From positions 1 through 5,375 of the forward strand of contig JAGRBY010000509.1 of the NCBI GenBank assembly GCA_020433835.1: a stretch of DNA of 5,375 nucleotides. The letters are read 5' to 3'. Below, one piece after another: positions 1 through 5,375 of this stretch. The stretch comes from Anaerolineae bacterium (GTDB lineage: Bacteria; Chloroflexota; Anaerolineae; 4572-78; J111). The notes under the pieces are model-generated. The model ran no database searches. It was given only the letters and a program-made list of their open reading frames with translations, and was not told where the DNA came from. The translations under genes were made by a program, and so were the position numbers. Numbering within the stretch: the first letter of the stretch is position 1; each line of letters starts with the position of its first letter.

Positions 1-498
1 CGTGGAGCTAAACTCGAAGGAGCTGATTTAGAAGGGGCCGATCTCAGTTACGCCAAACTCAACGGGGCCGATTTCAGCCGAGCCAATCTTAACAACGCTA
101 ACCTCAACCAAGCTTCACTCTCTAACACTGATCTCCTGGAAGGCACCAATCTCAATCGAGCCAGTTTGAATGCAGCCAATCTCAGCCAGTGCAACTTACA
201 AGGAACAAACTTACGCGGCAGCGATTTAAGTCACGCCAATCTATCCGAAACGAAGCTGGCTTATGCCGATTTACGCCGGGCAAATCTTTCCGAGATCAAT
301 CTGCGGGGAGCGGATCTCAATAACGCGGATCTCGGTCGGGCAGATTTGCGCGGCGCAAATCTAAGAGGCACTGATTTATCCCTTGCTATTTTGCGTGGCT
401 CCGAGCTGACCGGCGCTTATTATGATAAGCACACCAAATGGCCCCAAGGGTTGATGCCGGACGTTGCCGGAGCCATTTTCGACGACACAAGCAGCTAA
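1..498 (+). CDS. Pentapeptide-repeat protein, C-terminal part (5' end outside window)
   Basis: The frame is open from the first base to the TAA stop, giving 165 visible residues, so the gene begins upstream; an internal TTG at 166 is not a credible start because the repeat pattern runs straight through it. Residues 1-141 are 28 successive coils of the A(D/N)LxX type, with Leu or Phe at the centre position and small residues (mostly Ala, Thr or Ser) two places before the D/N/S position. One coil, residues 46-51 (LEGTNL), has six residues instead of five. The tail after residue 141 has the YD-x-x-T-x-WP-x-G and AGAIF motifs that often close such proteins. The family folds as a right-handed quadrilateral beta-helix. 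Known members have varied roles (DNA mimicry against gyrase, scaffolding, effectors), and nothing here picks one. No enzymatic domain is visible, but one could lie in the missing N-terminal part. It is convergent with the flavoprotein gene. Confidence 0.93.
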   Translation, partial: RGAKLEGADLEGADLSYAKLNGADFSRANLNNANLNQASLSNTDLLEGTNLNRASLNAANLSQCNLQGTNLRGSDLSHANLSETKLAYADLRRANLSEINLRGADLNNADLGRADLRGANLRGTDLSLAILRGSELTGAYYDKHTKWPQGLMPDVAGAIFDDTSS

Positions 499-522
499 GA
501 AGAACATCTGGGAAGATGTCTA
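499..522. terminator. Possible bidirectional terminator between convergent genes
   Basis: The 21-base gap between the two convergent stop codons contains a perfect 6-base inverted repeat, ACATCT (504-509) and AGATGT (514-519), with the 4-base loop GGGA. On the + strand it is followed by CTATTTTCC, and on the - strand by TCTTCTT, so each side has a T-rich run. The stem is short and has only two G-C pairs, so the hairpin is weak; the main support is its position exactly between two gene ends. Confidence 0.4.
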
Positions 523-2151
523 TTTTCCCTGAAAAAATTTACCTCCGGCGAAAGCCAGGGTTGCCAGCGCCGCGGTTGCCAGCGCGCCGGCAGCCAGCTT
601 CGCTTTCGGTTTATCGGACCATTCCCCTCTGGAAAGATCAAGCCAGCCAGTCATCACTTTCTTCACCGTCGGCGTTAAGCGCGTACGGTTGTAGGCGTCG
701 GCGGCTTTTTTGATGGCTTCGGCCTGAGTCGGATAGGGGTGAATGACCGTCGCCAGCGTTTTCAAACCCACATCGGCGATCATTGCCAACGTGATCTCAT
801 TGATCATCTCCCCGGCATGTGGAGCCACAATCGTCGCCCCCACAATTTTATCCGTTCCCTTTTTGACGTGAATTTTTACAAATCCTTCTTCATCGCCATC
901 GGCCACGGCGCGATGCACTTCAGCCATCGGGACGGTAAAGGTATTGATATCGATATCGATACCAGACTCGGCGGCATCGCGCGGATACATGCCCACGTGC
1001 GCCACCTCCGGATCGGTGTAGGTCACCCAGGGGATAGTCAGCGCGCTCAATTTTTTGCGCCCCAAAAAGAGGGCATTTTGCAAAACGATGCGAGCCGCGG
1101 CATCGGCGGTATGGGTAAACTGGTATTTCATAGCGATGTCGCCGGCGGCGTAAACATGGGGGTTGGTCGTTTGTAAATAATCGTTGACCTCTACCCCTTT
1201 TTTGTTGTACGCAATTCCGGCAGCTTCCAGATCTAGCCCTTCGATATTCGGCACTCGACCCACCGCTGATAAAATCTCGTCAACAACCACTGTCTTTTCC
1301 TGCCCTTGATGTTCAAAATGGAATACCTTTTCATCGCCTTGAGTAGAAATGCGGCTAACCTTCGCTTCTAGCATCAGTTCGATGCCTTCCCGGCGCAGCA
1401 CCTGCTCGACAATCTTGGCGGCGTCTTCGTCTTCGCGACCCAACACTTGCGGCAAAATATCAAACACAACAACCTCGCTGCCCAAACGTCGAAAAGCCTG
1501 GGCCAACTCACTGCCGATAGGACCAGCGCCGATAACGCCAACACGTTTGGGTCGCTGGGTGAGAGAAAAGACGGTTTCGTTAGTTAGGTAGCCCACCTCG
1601 GCCAGCCCCTCGATAGGCAAGTGCATGGGGCGCGCGCCGGTTGTGATCACGGCTTTTTTGAACTTTAGCACCTTGCCGCTCACTTCGACAGTATCCGGGC
1701 CGGTAAATCGACCATCACCTAAAAAGACATCGATCCCTAACTTTTGAAAACGCCAGATCGAGTCTTCATGGCTCAGTTCGGCCCGTACCCGACGCATGCG
1801 CTCCATGGCAGCGGCAAAATGGGCTTCAGTCACCTCCGGCTTGGGCACGCCGATTTCCACGGCTACGTCATCGCCAAACACGCGTGAGGCTCGAATGACC
1901 GCTTTAGAGGGAACACAGCCCACATTGAGGCAGTCGCCCCCCAGCAGGCCGCGCTCAACCAAGGCCACTTTAGCCCCCAGGCCCGCCGCTCCGACCGCTG
2001 CCACCAGCCCAGCCGATCCGCCGCCGATCACAACCAGGTTGTAGCGCGATGCGGGCTTAGGGTTGATCCAGGAGGTCGGATGGGCATTATACACCAATTC
2101 TTCGTTATATTTATCGTTTGGTAAAACTTCTATCGTTGGAATATGACTCAT
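520..2151 (-). CDS. FAD-dependent pyridine nucleotide-disulfide oxidoreductase (MerA/Lpd-like), membrane-tail variant
   Basis: This is a 543-residue class I flavin disulfide reductase. The FAD-binding GGGSAG lies at 43-48, and the redox motif GGDCLNVGCVPSK at 71-83 has Cys74 and Cys79, the only cysteines in the protein. The NAD(P)H fold GVIGAGPIGSE is at 205-215, the second FAD motif YAAGD at 334-338, and the dimerisation domain runs from about 370 to 490. Its HPYPTQAE (471-478) has Tyr473 where lipoamide dehydrogenase has the catalytic His of the His-Glu pair; MerA also has Tyr there. Unlike MerA it has no N-terminal metal-binding domain and no C-terminal Cys pair, so Hg(II) reduction is doubtful. 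It has a 37-residue N-terminal extension and a hydrophobic Ala-rich C-terminal stretch (about 519-537) ending in basic residues, which could be a membrane tail. The ATG start has GGAG 8 bases upstream. It follows the TVP38 gene by 43 bases. Physiological substrate unknown. Confidence 0.93.
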   Translation of the reverse strand: MSHIPTIEVLPNDKYNEELVYNAHPTSWINPKPASRYNLVVIGGGSAGLVAAVGAAGLGAKVALVERGLLGGDCLNVGCVPSKAVIRASRVFGDDVAVEIGVPKPEVTEAHFAAAMERMRRVRAELSHEDSIWRFQKLGIDVFLGDGRFTGPDTVEVSGKVLKFKKAVITTGARPMHLPIEGLAEVGYLTNETVFSLTQRPKRVGVIGAGPIGSELAQAFRRLGSEVVVFDILPQVLGREDEDAAKIVEQVLRREGIELMLEAKVSRISTQGDEKVFHFEHQGQEKTVVVDEILSAVGRVPNIEGLDLEAAGIAYNKKGVEVNDYLQTTNPHVYAAGDIAMKYQFTHTADAAARIVLQNALFLGRKKLSALTIPWVTYTDPEVAHVGMYPRDAAESGIDIDINTFTVPMAEVHRAVADGDEEGFVKIHVKKGTDKIVGATIVAPHAGEMINEITLAMIADVGLKTLATVIHPYPTQAEAIKKAADAYNRTRLTPTVKKVMTGWLDLSRGEWSDKPKAKLAAGALATAALATLAFAGGKFFQGK

Positions 2152-2159
2152 TAGTATTA

Positions 2160-2163
2160 CTCC
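2160..2163 (-). promoter_or_regulatory. Ribosome binding site of the flavoprotein gene
   Basis: GGAG on the - strand lies 8 bases before the ATG at 2151. It supports this start, and therefore the 37-residue extension ahead of the FAD fold, rather than a later internal start. Confidence 0.65.
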
Positions 2164-2194
2164 GCTAAAAATAGTACGGTATGACGTTAAAGAT

Positions 2195-2968
2195 TTACTC
2201 GGCTTCTTTCTTTTTGAAAAAGCGAGAGATGACGATGCTGACTACAAATATGACCGCTCCAAAGGCTAGCACCCAGGGGTTGAATTCCGGCGATTTGCCC
2301 TCAAGCAAATCGGTGATAGACAGCGATGCGCCAAAAGAGACAAAGGCGATAGTACCGGGAATAGAGCCGAGGAAGGAAGCCAGTATGAAAGATTTCCAGT
2401 CGATACGCAAGAAGCCGGCCAGGTAGTTCACCAGATCATACGGCAGGAAGATAAAGCGCATAATCAAAACGGTCTCAAAGCTGTTGTTGCGCATGCGTTC
2501 GGCATAGCGACGGATCCAACCCGAGTCCTCATCGCTGCCTTCGGGGATAAGCCCCTTACCGAAGTAGCGCCCAATCAAGTAGGCCACGGTCGCCGACGTA
2601 TTACTGGCCACAAAGGTGTACAGGACAGCCAGCACCAAATTGCCAATCGAACCACTGCCAAAAACCGTGCCGGCTGTGACTGTTAGAATTATCGCCGAGA
2701 AAAAGATAAGCGGACGCAACGCATAAATCAAAATGTAGAGCAGCGGGCCATAAGGCGACTCAAGCAGCCCCACAATCTCAGCCACCGCTTTGGTCGGGGT
2801 GAGATCGTTGCTGATATAGTACCAGGCATAGCTACCTAACAAAAGAAGCCAAATCGCCAAAGCGACCAGCTTTTGTCCATGTCGGCTGAGAAATGACTCG
2901 TTTGATGCGTTATCTGCTCTTTGGTTTTCTGGGGAAGACTCAGAGTCGCGTTGTACATCGGCTATCAT
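2195..2968 (-). CDS. TVP38/TMEM64 family (VTT, SNARE-associated) membrane protein
   Basis: This is a 257-residue integral membrane protein. Residues 1-30 are polar and probably cytoplasmic, with a first membrane segment at about 33-51. The VTT/DedA-like core follows: hydrophobic stretches at about 72-100, a TVFGSGSIGN loop (101-110), a long hydrophobic segment (111-135) ending in GRYFGK, an amphipathic stretch (150-163), the conserved Arg/Pro block RFIFLPYDLVNYLAGFLRI (171-189), a segment at 193-216, and a last helix at about 231-250 before a basic tail. Length and layout fit the family. DedA/VTT proteins are linked to lipid scrambling or transport and to membrane homeostasis, but the substrate of bacterial TVP38 proteins is generally unknown. 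It is the first gene of an operon with the flavoprotein gene. From general knowledge, TVP38 domains are also found fused to FAD oxidoreductases in other bacteria, which supports a functional link. Confidence 0.92.
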   Translation of the reverse strand: MIADVQRDSESSPENQRADNASNESFLSRHGQKLVALAIWLLLLGSYAWYYISNDLTPTKAVAEIVGLLESPYGPLLYILIYALRPLIFFSAIILTVTAGTVFGSGSIGNLVLAVLYTFVASNTSATVAYLIGRYFGKGLIPEGSDEDSGWIRRYAERMRNNSFETVLIMRFIFLPYDLVNYLAGFLRIDWKSFILASFLGSIPGTIAFVSFGASLSITDLLEGKSPEFNPWVLAFGAVIFVVSIVISRFFKKKEAE

Positions 2969-2975
2969 GGTTATT

Positions 2976-2981
2976 CTCCTT
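2976..2981 (-). promoter_or_regulatory. Ribosome binding site of the TVP38 gene
   Basis: A strong AAGGAG on the - strand lies 7 bases before the ATG at 2968. It fixes the start and supports the polar 30-residue N-terminus as real. Confidence 0.8.
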
Positions 2982-3188
2982 GATTGTCATATAACTTACG
3001 CAGGACTTTTATCCGTTACGATGAAAGACTCGTCTAAAAACAGGTTCGGTCGATCAGACATAAAATTATTTACCTGTCTTACTCTATTCTACGCATGGAT
3101 ATTACGTAACTATTAAATTGAAAATAGTGTTATGCATTGAGCGATGGTCAGTTAGACAAGCTGCATTCAATATGCTATCACAATCGAG

Positions 3189-3212
3189 GAAAAATTATGT
3201 AAGATATCTCAC
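3189..3212 (-). terminator. Possible rho-independent terminator after purN
   Basis: About 35 bases after the purN stop, the - strand reads GTGAG, loop ATAT, CTTAC (3212 down to 3199), a 5-base stem including one G-T pair, followed by ATAA and a run of five T. The order of hairpin then T-run and the position fit a terminator for the purM-purN transcript. The stem is short and AT-rich, so this is tentative. Confidence 0.3.
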
Positions 3213-3246
3213 GTTCAGTATAAAGTAGCGAGACACAAAGGGGTAT

Positions 3247-3846
3247 TTACGTCAGTGTCTCACACGCCCGGCGCACTGCCTCAACGATAATGCGATGCTC
3301 GGCCTCGTGTACGCGCGTCTCGAAGGTGTCGAGTGTGTCATCCGTGTAAAAGGGGACAATCTCTTGGGTGATAACCGGCCCGGCATCGACCTCCGGCACG
3401 GCGTAGTGCACCATGCAACCACTGTGGTCGATCTCGCCATTTTGATAAGCCTCGAAGGCGCGGCGAATGGCCTCAGTGCCGGGAAAGGTATCGGGCAGCG
3501 CCGGATGGAGATTAATGACCCGATTCGGGAATCGATCTAGAAATGCCGGCGAAAGTACCAGCATCCAACCGGCCAGCACGATGAGATCAGGCTCGAAAGC
3601 CTCAACGCGCTCGGCCAGATCGGCGTCATAGGCTTGGCGGTCGCTTCCGGCGTCGAGGTAGGGTTTTAGGGGGAAGTAAATGGTCGGCACTCCGGCCTGT
3701 TCGGCTCGCGTTAGGCCAAATGCCTTTTTTTTGTTAGCAACAACCGCTACGACCTCCGCCGGTAGCTGCTGCTGAGCGACGGCATCCAAAATGGCTTGGA
3801 GGTTGGTACCTGAACCGGAGACGAGGACGACTAGTCGACAAGGCAT
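3247..3846 (-). CDS. purN: Phosphoribosylglycinamide formyltransferase (GAR transformylase, folate-dependent)
   Basis: PurN transfers a formyl group from 10-formyltetrahydrofolate to glycinamide ribonucleotide, the third step of de novo IMP synthesis, in the cytoplasm. The protein has 199 residues, close to the usual 190-215. The phosphate-binding GSGTN is at 11-15, which fixes the start near the ATG. The catalytic triad known from E. coli (Asn106, His108, Asp144) corresponds to Asn112 and His114 in INLHPALP and Asp154 in PEVDAGPVI; His147 in MVHYAV is also conserved. The loop after HPALP reads DTFPGTEAI, where Gly is commoner than Asp118; this is not a catalytic position. It is the last gene of the purM-DUF1801-purN run, 10 bases after the DUF1801 stop. 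No strong Shine-Dalgarno sequence precedes it (only GAGAA overlapping that stop), so translation may depend on coupling. Confidence 0.97.
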   Translation of the reverse strand: MPCRLVVLVSGSGTNLQAILDAVAQQQLPAEVVAVVANKKKAFGLTRAEQAGVPTIYFPLKPYLDAGSDRQAYDADLAERVEAFEPDLIVLAGWMLVLSPAFLDRFPNRVINLHPALPDTFPGTEAIRRAFEAYQNGEIDHSGCMVHYAVPEVDAGPVITQEIVPFYTDDTLDTFETRVHEAEHRIIVEAVRRACETLT

Positions 3847-3856
3847 TGTGGTGTTC

Positions 3857-4291
3857 TCATTTCTTTCGTTTTCTCAATTTCTTACGGAGATGATAGGTTA
3901 ACGCTAAAGCAATACAGTCACGCAACTCTTCCACGGGTATCTCGTCATCCTCATTGAAAAGGATGCTGCGATTGCCGCCATACGTGAACTGGGTCGGGTA
4001 TTTTTCTCTGAATGTCTCTACCAGGTTGGTGGTACATTTGAAATACATGGCGTACTGATCTTCGTTTGATTTTTTCCAGGCGACTCTGACCGTGCTTCCG
4101 CTCTTTGTTTGGGGAGTCAAATAACTAGGCTCGCCCCATTTCAGGGTTTCATCCAGCTCTCCCACACCCTCTGTTACCGCTGCTGTATCGAAGATGAGCT
4201 GGCGCAGAAACAGCAACTTTTCCCTCATCTCCTGCGGATAACTATCGAAAACCGCTGCCACTTCGGGATTGGTAATTTGTCTATCTTTCAC
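3857..4291 (-). CDS. DUF1801 (YdhG-like) domain protein
   Basis: With the preferred GTG start at 4291 the product is 144 residues. The family is recognised by the central ETLKWGEPSYLT block, the following KSGSTVRVAWK strand, QYAMYFKC, the LVETFREKYP region, GNRSILF, and a helix near the end (ELRDCIALALTYH). The C-terminus is very basic (RKKLRKRKK). An ATG at 4363 in the same frame would add 24 residues, but these overlap the purM 3' end by 71 bases and lie outside the domain. The GTG sits one base after the purM TAA and has GGAG 10 bases upstream. DUF1801 proteins are small alpha/beta proteins; Bacillus subtilis YdhG (Fra) is described as a frataxin-like iron chaperone, but that role cannot be transferred to this subgroup by sequence alone. 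Its place between two purine genes implies co-expression; a purine role is only inference. Confidence 0.87.
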   Translation of the reverse strand: MKDRQITNPEVAAVFDSYPQEMREKLLFLRQLIFDTAAVTEGVGELDETLKWGEPSYLTPQTKSGSTVRVAWKKSNEDQYAMYFKCTTNLVETFREKYPTQFTYGGNRSILFNEDDEIPVEELRDCIALALTYHLRKKLRKRKK

Positions 4292-4292
4292 T

Positions 4293-5327
4293 TTATACAA
4301 TCTCCACCGGCCCGGCAGCACCTTCCACATCCGTTTTAATCTGTCCCACAACAAAAACCGCATCTTCTAGCGCCGCTTGCGCCACGGCGACCGAGTCGGG
4401 AGAGACAACCACCAGCATGCCCAAACCCATATTGAAAGCGTGGAACATCTCCGCTGCTGGAATATCGCCCTGCTGCCGGATCAATTCAAAAATGGGTGGT
4501 TCAGGCCAGGTGCCGCGTTTGATTGTGGCCCCAAGCCCATCAGGTAAAATGCGCGGCAGATTGTCGATCACCCCACCGCCGGTAATGTGGGCTAAGCCGC
4601 GTATTCCTACGCCCGCTTGCTGCAAGCGGGTTACCGGCTCCAGATAGGATCGATGTACAGCCAACAGCGCCTCGCCAATAGAACCATCCAATTCGGTTTG
4701 ATGGGCTTCCCAATCCAGTTCGCCAAGCACCTTACGGGCCAACGAGTAACCGTTGGTGTGAAGTCCCGTCGAGAGTAATCCCAAAATCACATCTCTGGCT
4801 TCAATAGCCGAACCGTCGATGAGATGATCACGCTCAACCACGCCCACCACGGTACCGACCAGATCGATCTCGCCCGGTTCGTATACGCCGGGCATCTCGG
4901 CGGTTTCGCCACCTAACAAAACACAGCCTACAGATTGACAGGCTGTAGCCACACCACCCACAATCGAAGCAATCTGCTCCGGCTTCAGTTTCGAGGAAGC
5001 GACGTAATCGAGGAAGAACAAAGGCCGTGCCCCCTGCACCAAAATATCGTTCACACAGTGATTCACCAAATCCTGGCCGATGGTGTCCCAGCGATCAAGT
5101 TTGGCCGCAACTTTGGTCTTGGTACCAACCCCATCGGTGGAAGCAACCAGCACCGGCCCGGCCATCGATTTTATGGCAGCGCCATCATACAGCCCGCCAA
5201 ACGAACCCAAACCGGCCAGAACTTCCGGCGTATAGGTCGCCTGTACGGCCGCTTTCATCATCTCTGTTGCCCTCTGCCCGGCCGCAATATCGACCCCGGC
5301 TTGAGCGTAAGCATCGTGTTGGCTCAC
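4293..5327 (-). CDS. purM: Phosphoribosylformylglycinamidine cyclo-ligase (AIR synthetase)
   Basis: PurM closes the imidazole ring, converting FGAM and ATP to aminoimidazole ribonucleotide, the fifth step of IMP synthesis, as a cytoplasmic homodimer. The 344-residue product matches the usual 340-350. Motifs in order are YxxAGVDI (7-14), STDGVGTKTKVA (63-74), HCVNDILVQGA (90-100), FFLDY (104-108), GGETAEMPG (139-147), TGLHTNGYSLAR (187-198), HITGGGVIDNLPR (247-259) and FHAFNMGLGM (295-304), so both the N-terminal PurM fold and the C-terminal domain are complete. The start is GTG, with AGAGGAAG ending 4 bases upstream and its GAGG core 7 bases upstream. It is the first purine gene in the window; the DUF1801 gene follows after one base, then purN. 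Other genes could lie upstream outside the window. The two CGAAC repeats upstream may regulate it. Confidence 0.98.
   Translation of the reverse strand: MSQHDAYAQAGVDIAAGQRATEMMKAAVQATYTPEVLAGLGSFGGLYDGAAIKSMAGPVLVASTDGVGTKTKVAAKLDRWDTIGQDLVNHCVNDILVQGARPLFFLDYVASSKLKPEQIASIVGGVATACQSVGCVLLGGETAEMPGVYEPGEIDLVGTVVGVVERDHLIDGSAIEARDVILGLLSTGLHTNGYSLARKVLGELDWEAHQTELDGSIGEALLAVHRSYLEPVTRLQQAGVGIRGLAHITGGGVIDNLPRILPDGLGATIKRGTWPEPPIFELIRQQGDIPAAEMFHAFNMGLGMLVVVSPDSVAVAQAALEDAVFVVGQIKTDVEGAAGPVEIV
4302..4308 (-). promoter_or_regulatory. Ribosome binding site for the DUF1801 gene, inside the end of purM
   Basis: GGTGGAG in the last purM codons ends 10 bases before the GTG at 4291. With the TAA-A-GTG junction it favours the GTG over the upstream ATG and suggests that ribosomes finishing purM restart on the DUF1801 gene. 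Confidence 0.55.
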
Positions 5328-5331
5328 AAAA

Positions 5332-5339
5332 CTTCCTCT
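5332..5339 (-). promoter_or_regulatory. Ribosome binding site of purM
   Basis: AGAGGAAG on the - strand precedes the GTG at 5327 (GAGG core, 7-base spacer). It decides in favour of a GTG start, which gives the expected PurM N-terminus. Confidence 0.75.
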
Positions 5340-5340
5340 T

Positions 5341-5370
5341 TGTTCGTATATGTTTTAGATGTTCGTATAT
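5341..5370 (-). repeat. Two 11-base direct repeats upstream of purM, PurBox-like candidate operator
   Basis: On the - strand ATATACGAACA occurs twice without mismatch (5370-5360 and 5351-5341), 8 bases apart and 19 bases start to start, just before the purM ribosome binding site. Each copy agrees with the lactococcal PurBox consensus AWWWCCGAACWWT at 11 of 13 positions by my hand count. The Bacillus paired PurBoxes face each other, whereas these are tandem, and the window ends five bases beyond the distal copy, so a third copy or the promoter may lie outside. The repeats are certain; the function is inference. Confidence 0.5.
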
Positions 5371-5375
5371 CTAGT

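Larger units (their letters stand above)
2969..3246. other. AT-rich intergenic region between purN and the TVP38 operon
   Basis: This 278-base non-coding gap is clearly AT-richer than its flanks. By position it should contain the - strand promoter of the TVP38/flavoprotein operon and the 3' end of the purine operon transcript. A TAGAAT on the - strand (3086-3091) matches the sigma-A -10 hexamer in five of six positions, but there is no good TTGACA-like element at the right distance, so I do not call a promoter. A 21-codon ORF (2996-3061, -) is probably chance. No tRNA, known riboswitch or large repeat is recognisable. Confidence 0.6.

Noticed and set aside
1..498. The pentapeptide-repeat DNA as a tandem DNA repeat or CRISPR-like array
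   Set aside because: The 15-base periodicity comes from the protein coils; the units are divergent in DNA and continuous in frame, with no spacers.
940..963. Near-perfect 24-base palindrome containing repeated GATATC
   Set aside because: It lies inside the flavoprotein gene and follows from alternating Ile (ATC) and Asp (GAT) codons in GIDIDINT, since GATATC is self-complementary. A regulatory role is not needed to explain it.
739..1176. Long open frames on the + strand opposite the flavoprotein gene, and similar ones opposite purN and purM
   Set aside because: They are antisense to genes with clear family motifs, show no recognisable domain and have no sensible start context.
520..2151. 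Calling the flavoprotein merA or lpd
   Set aside because: It lacks the MerA C-terminal cysteine pair and NmerA domain, and lacks the Lpd catalytic His, so neither gene symbol is justified.
3044..3048. A further CGAAC core (- strand) in the gap upstream of the TVP38 operon
   Set aside because: It reads CCGAAC, but the flanks are not AT-rich as in the two repeats before purM, so it is probably chance.
3230..3261. Inverted repeat GAGACAC / GTGTCTC spanning the purN stop codon
   Set aside because: The 7-base arms are separated by 18 bases and no T-run follows on the - strand, so it does not look like a terminator.
4292..4363. Longer DUF1801 protein starting at the ATG at 4363
   Set aside because: The extra 24 residues overlap the purM 3' end in another frame, are not part of the domain, and the GTG at 4291 has a better-placed ribosome binding site.

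Overview
The window looks like part of an ordinary bacterial chromosome with moderate GC content (about 50% by eye) and AT-richer gaps. The mix of genes is a long pentapeptide-repeat protein, a TVP38-type membrane protein paired with a flavin disulfide reductase, and a purine operon. The protein sequences suggest Chloroflexota or a cyanobacterium-like lineage, but this is only an impression and no gene here fixes the taxon.

Left end (1-498, + strand): the 3' part of a pentapeptide-repeat gene whose start lies outside the window. It ends 21 bases from the end of a convergent gene, and the gap holds a small hairpin that could terminate both transcripts.

Middle (520-2968, - strand): a two-gene operon. 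The first gene encodes a TVP38/TMEM64 (VTT/SNARE-associated) membrane protein. The second, 43 bases downstream, encodes a two-cysteine FAD disulfide reductase that automated annotation would probably call mercuric reductase or dihydrolipoamide dehydrogenase. It lacks the C-terminal cysteine pair of MerA, carries Tyr where lipoamide dehydrogenase has its catalytic His, and ends in a hydrophobic alanine-rich segment. The two products probably work together at the membrane in a redox process that the sequence does not identify.

A 278-base AT-rich gap (2969-3246) separates this operon from the next. It should hold the promoter of the TVP38 operon and possibly a terminator for purN.

Right part (3247-5327, - strand): a tight operon in the order purM, a DUF1801 gene, purN, with gaps of 1 and 10 bases. 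PurM and PurN catalyse the fifth and third steps of de novo IMP synthesis. The DUF1801 protein between them has no known purine role; its start is most likely a GTG just after the purM stop, which implies translational coupling. Upstream of purM, at the window edge, two identical 11-base direct repeats with a CGAAC core resemble the Gram-positive PurBox and may be an operator.

I found no RNA genes, mobile elements or CRISPR arrays. No wholly new system is evident. The most interesting items are the TVP38/flavoprotein pair, the DUF1801 gene inside the purine operon, and the PurBox-like repeats.
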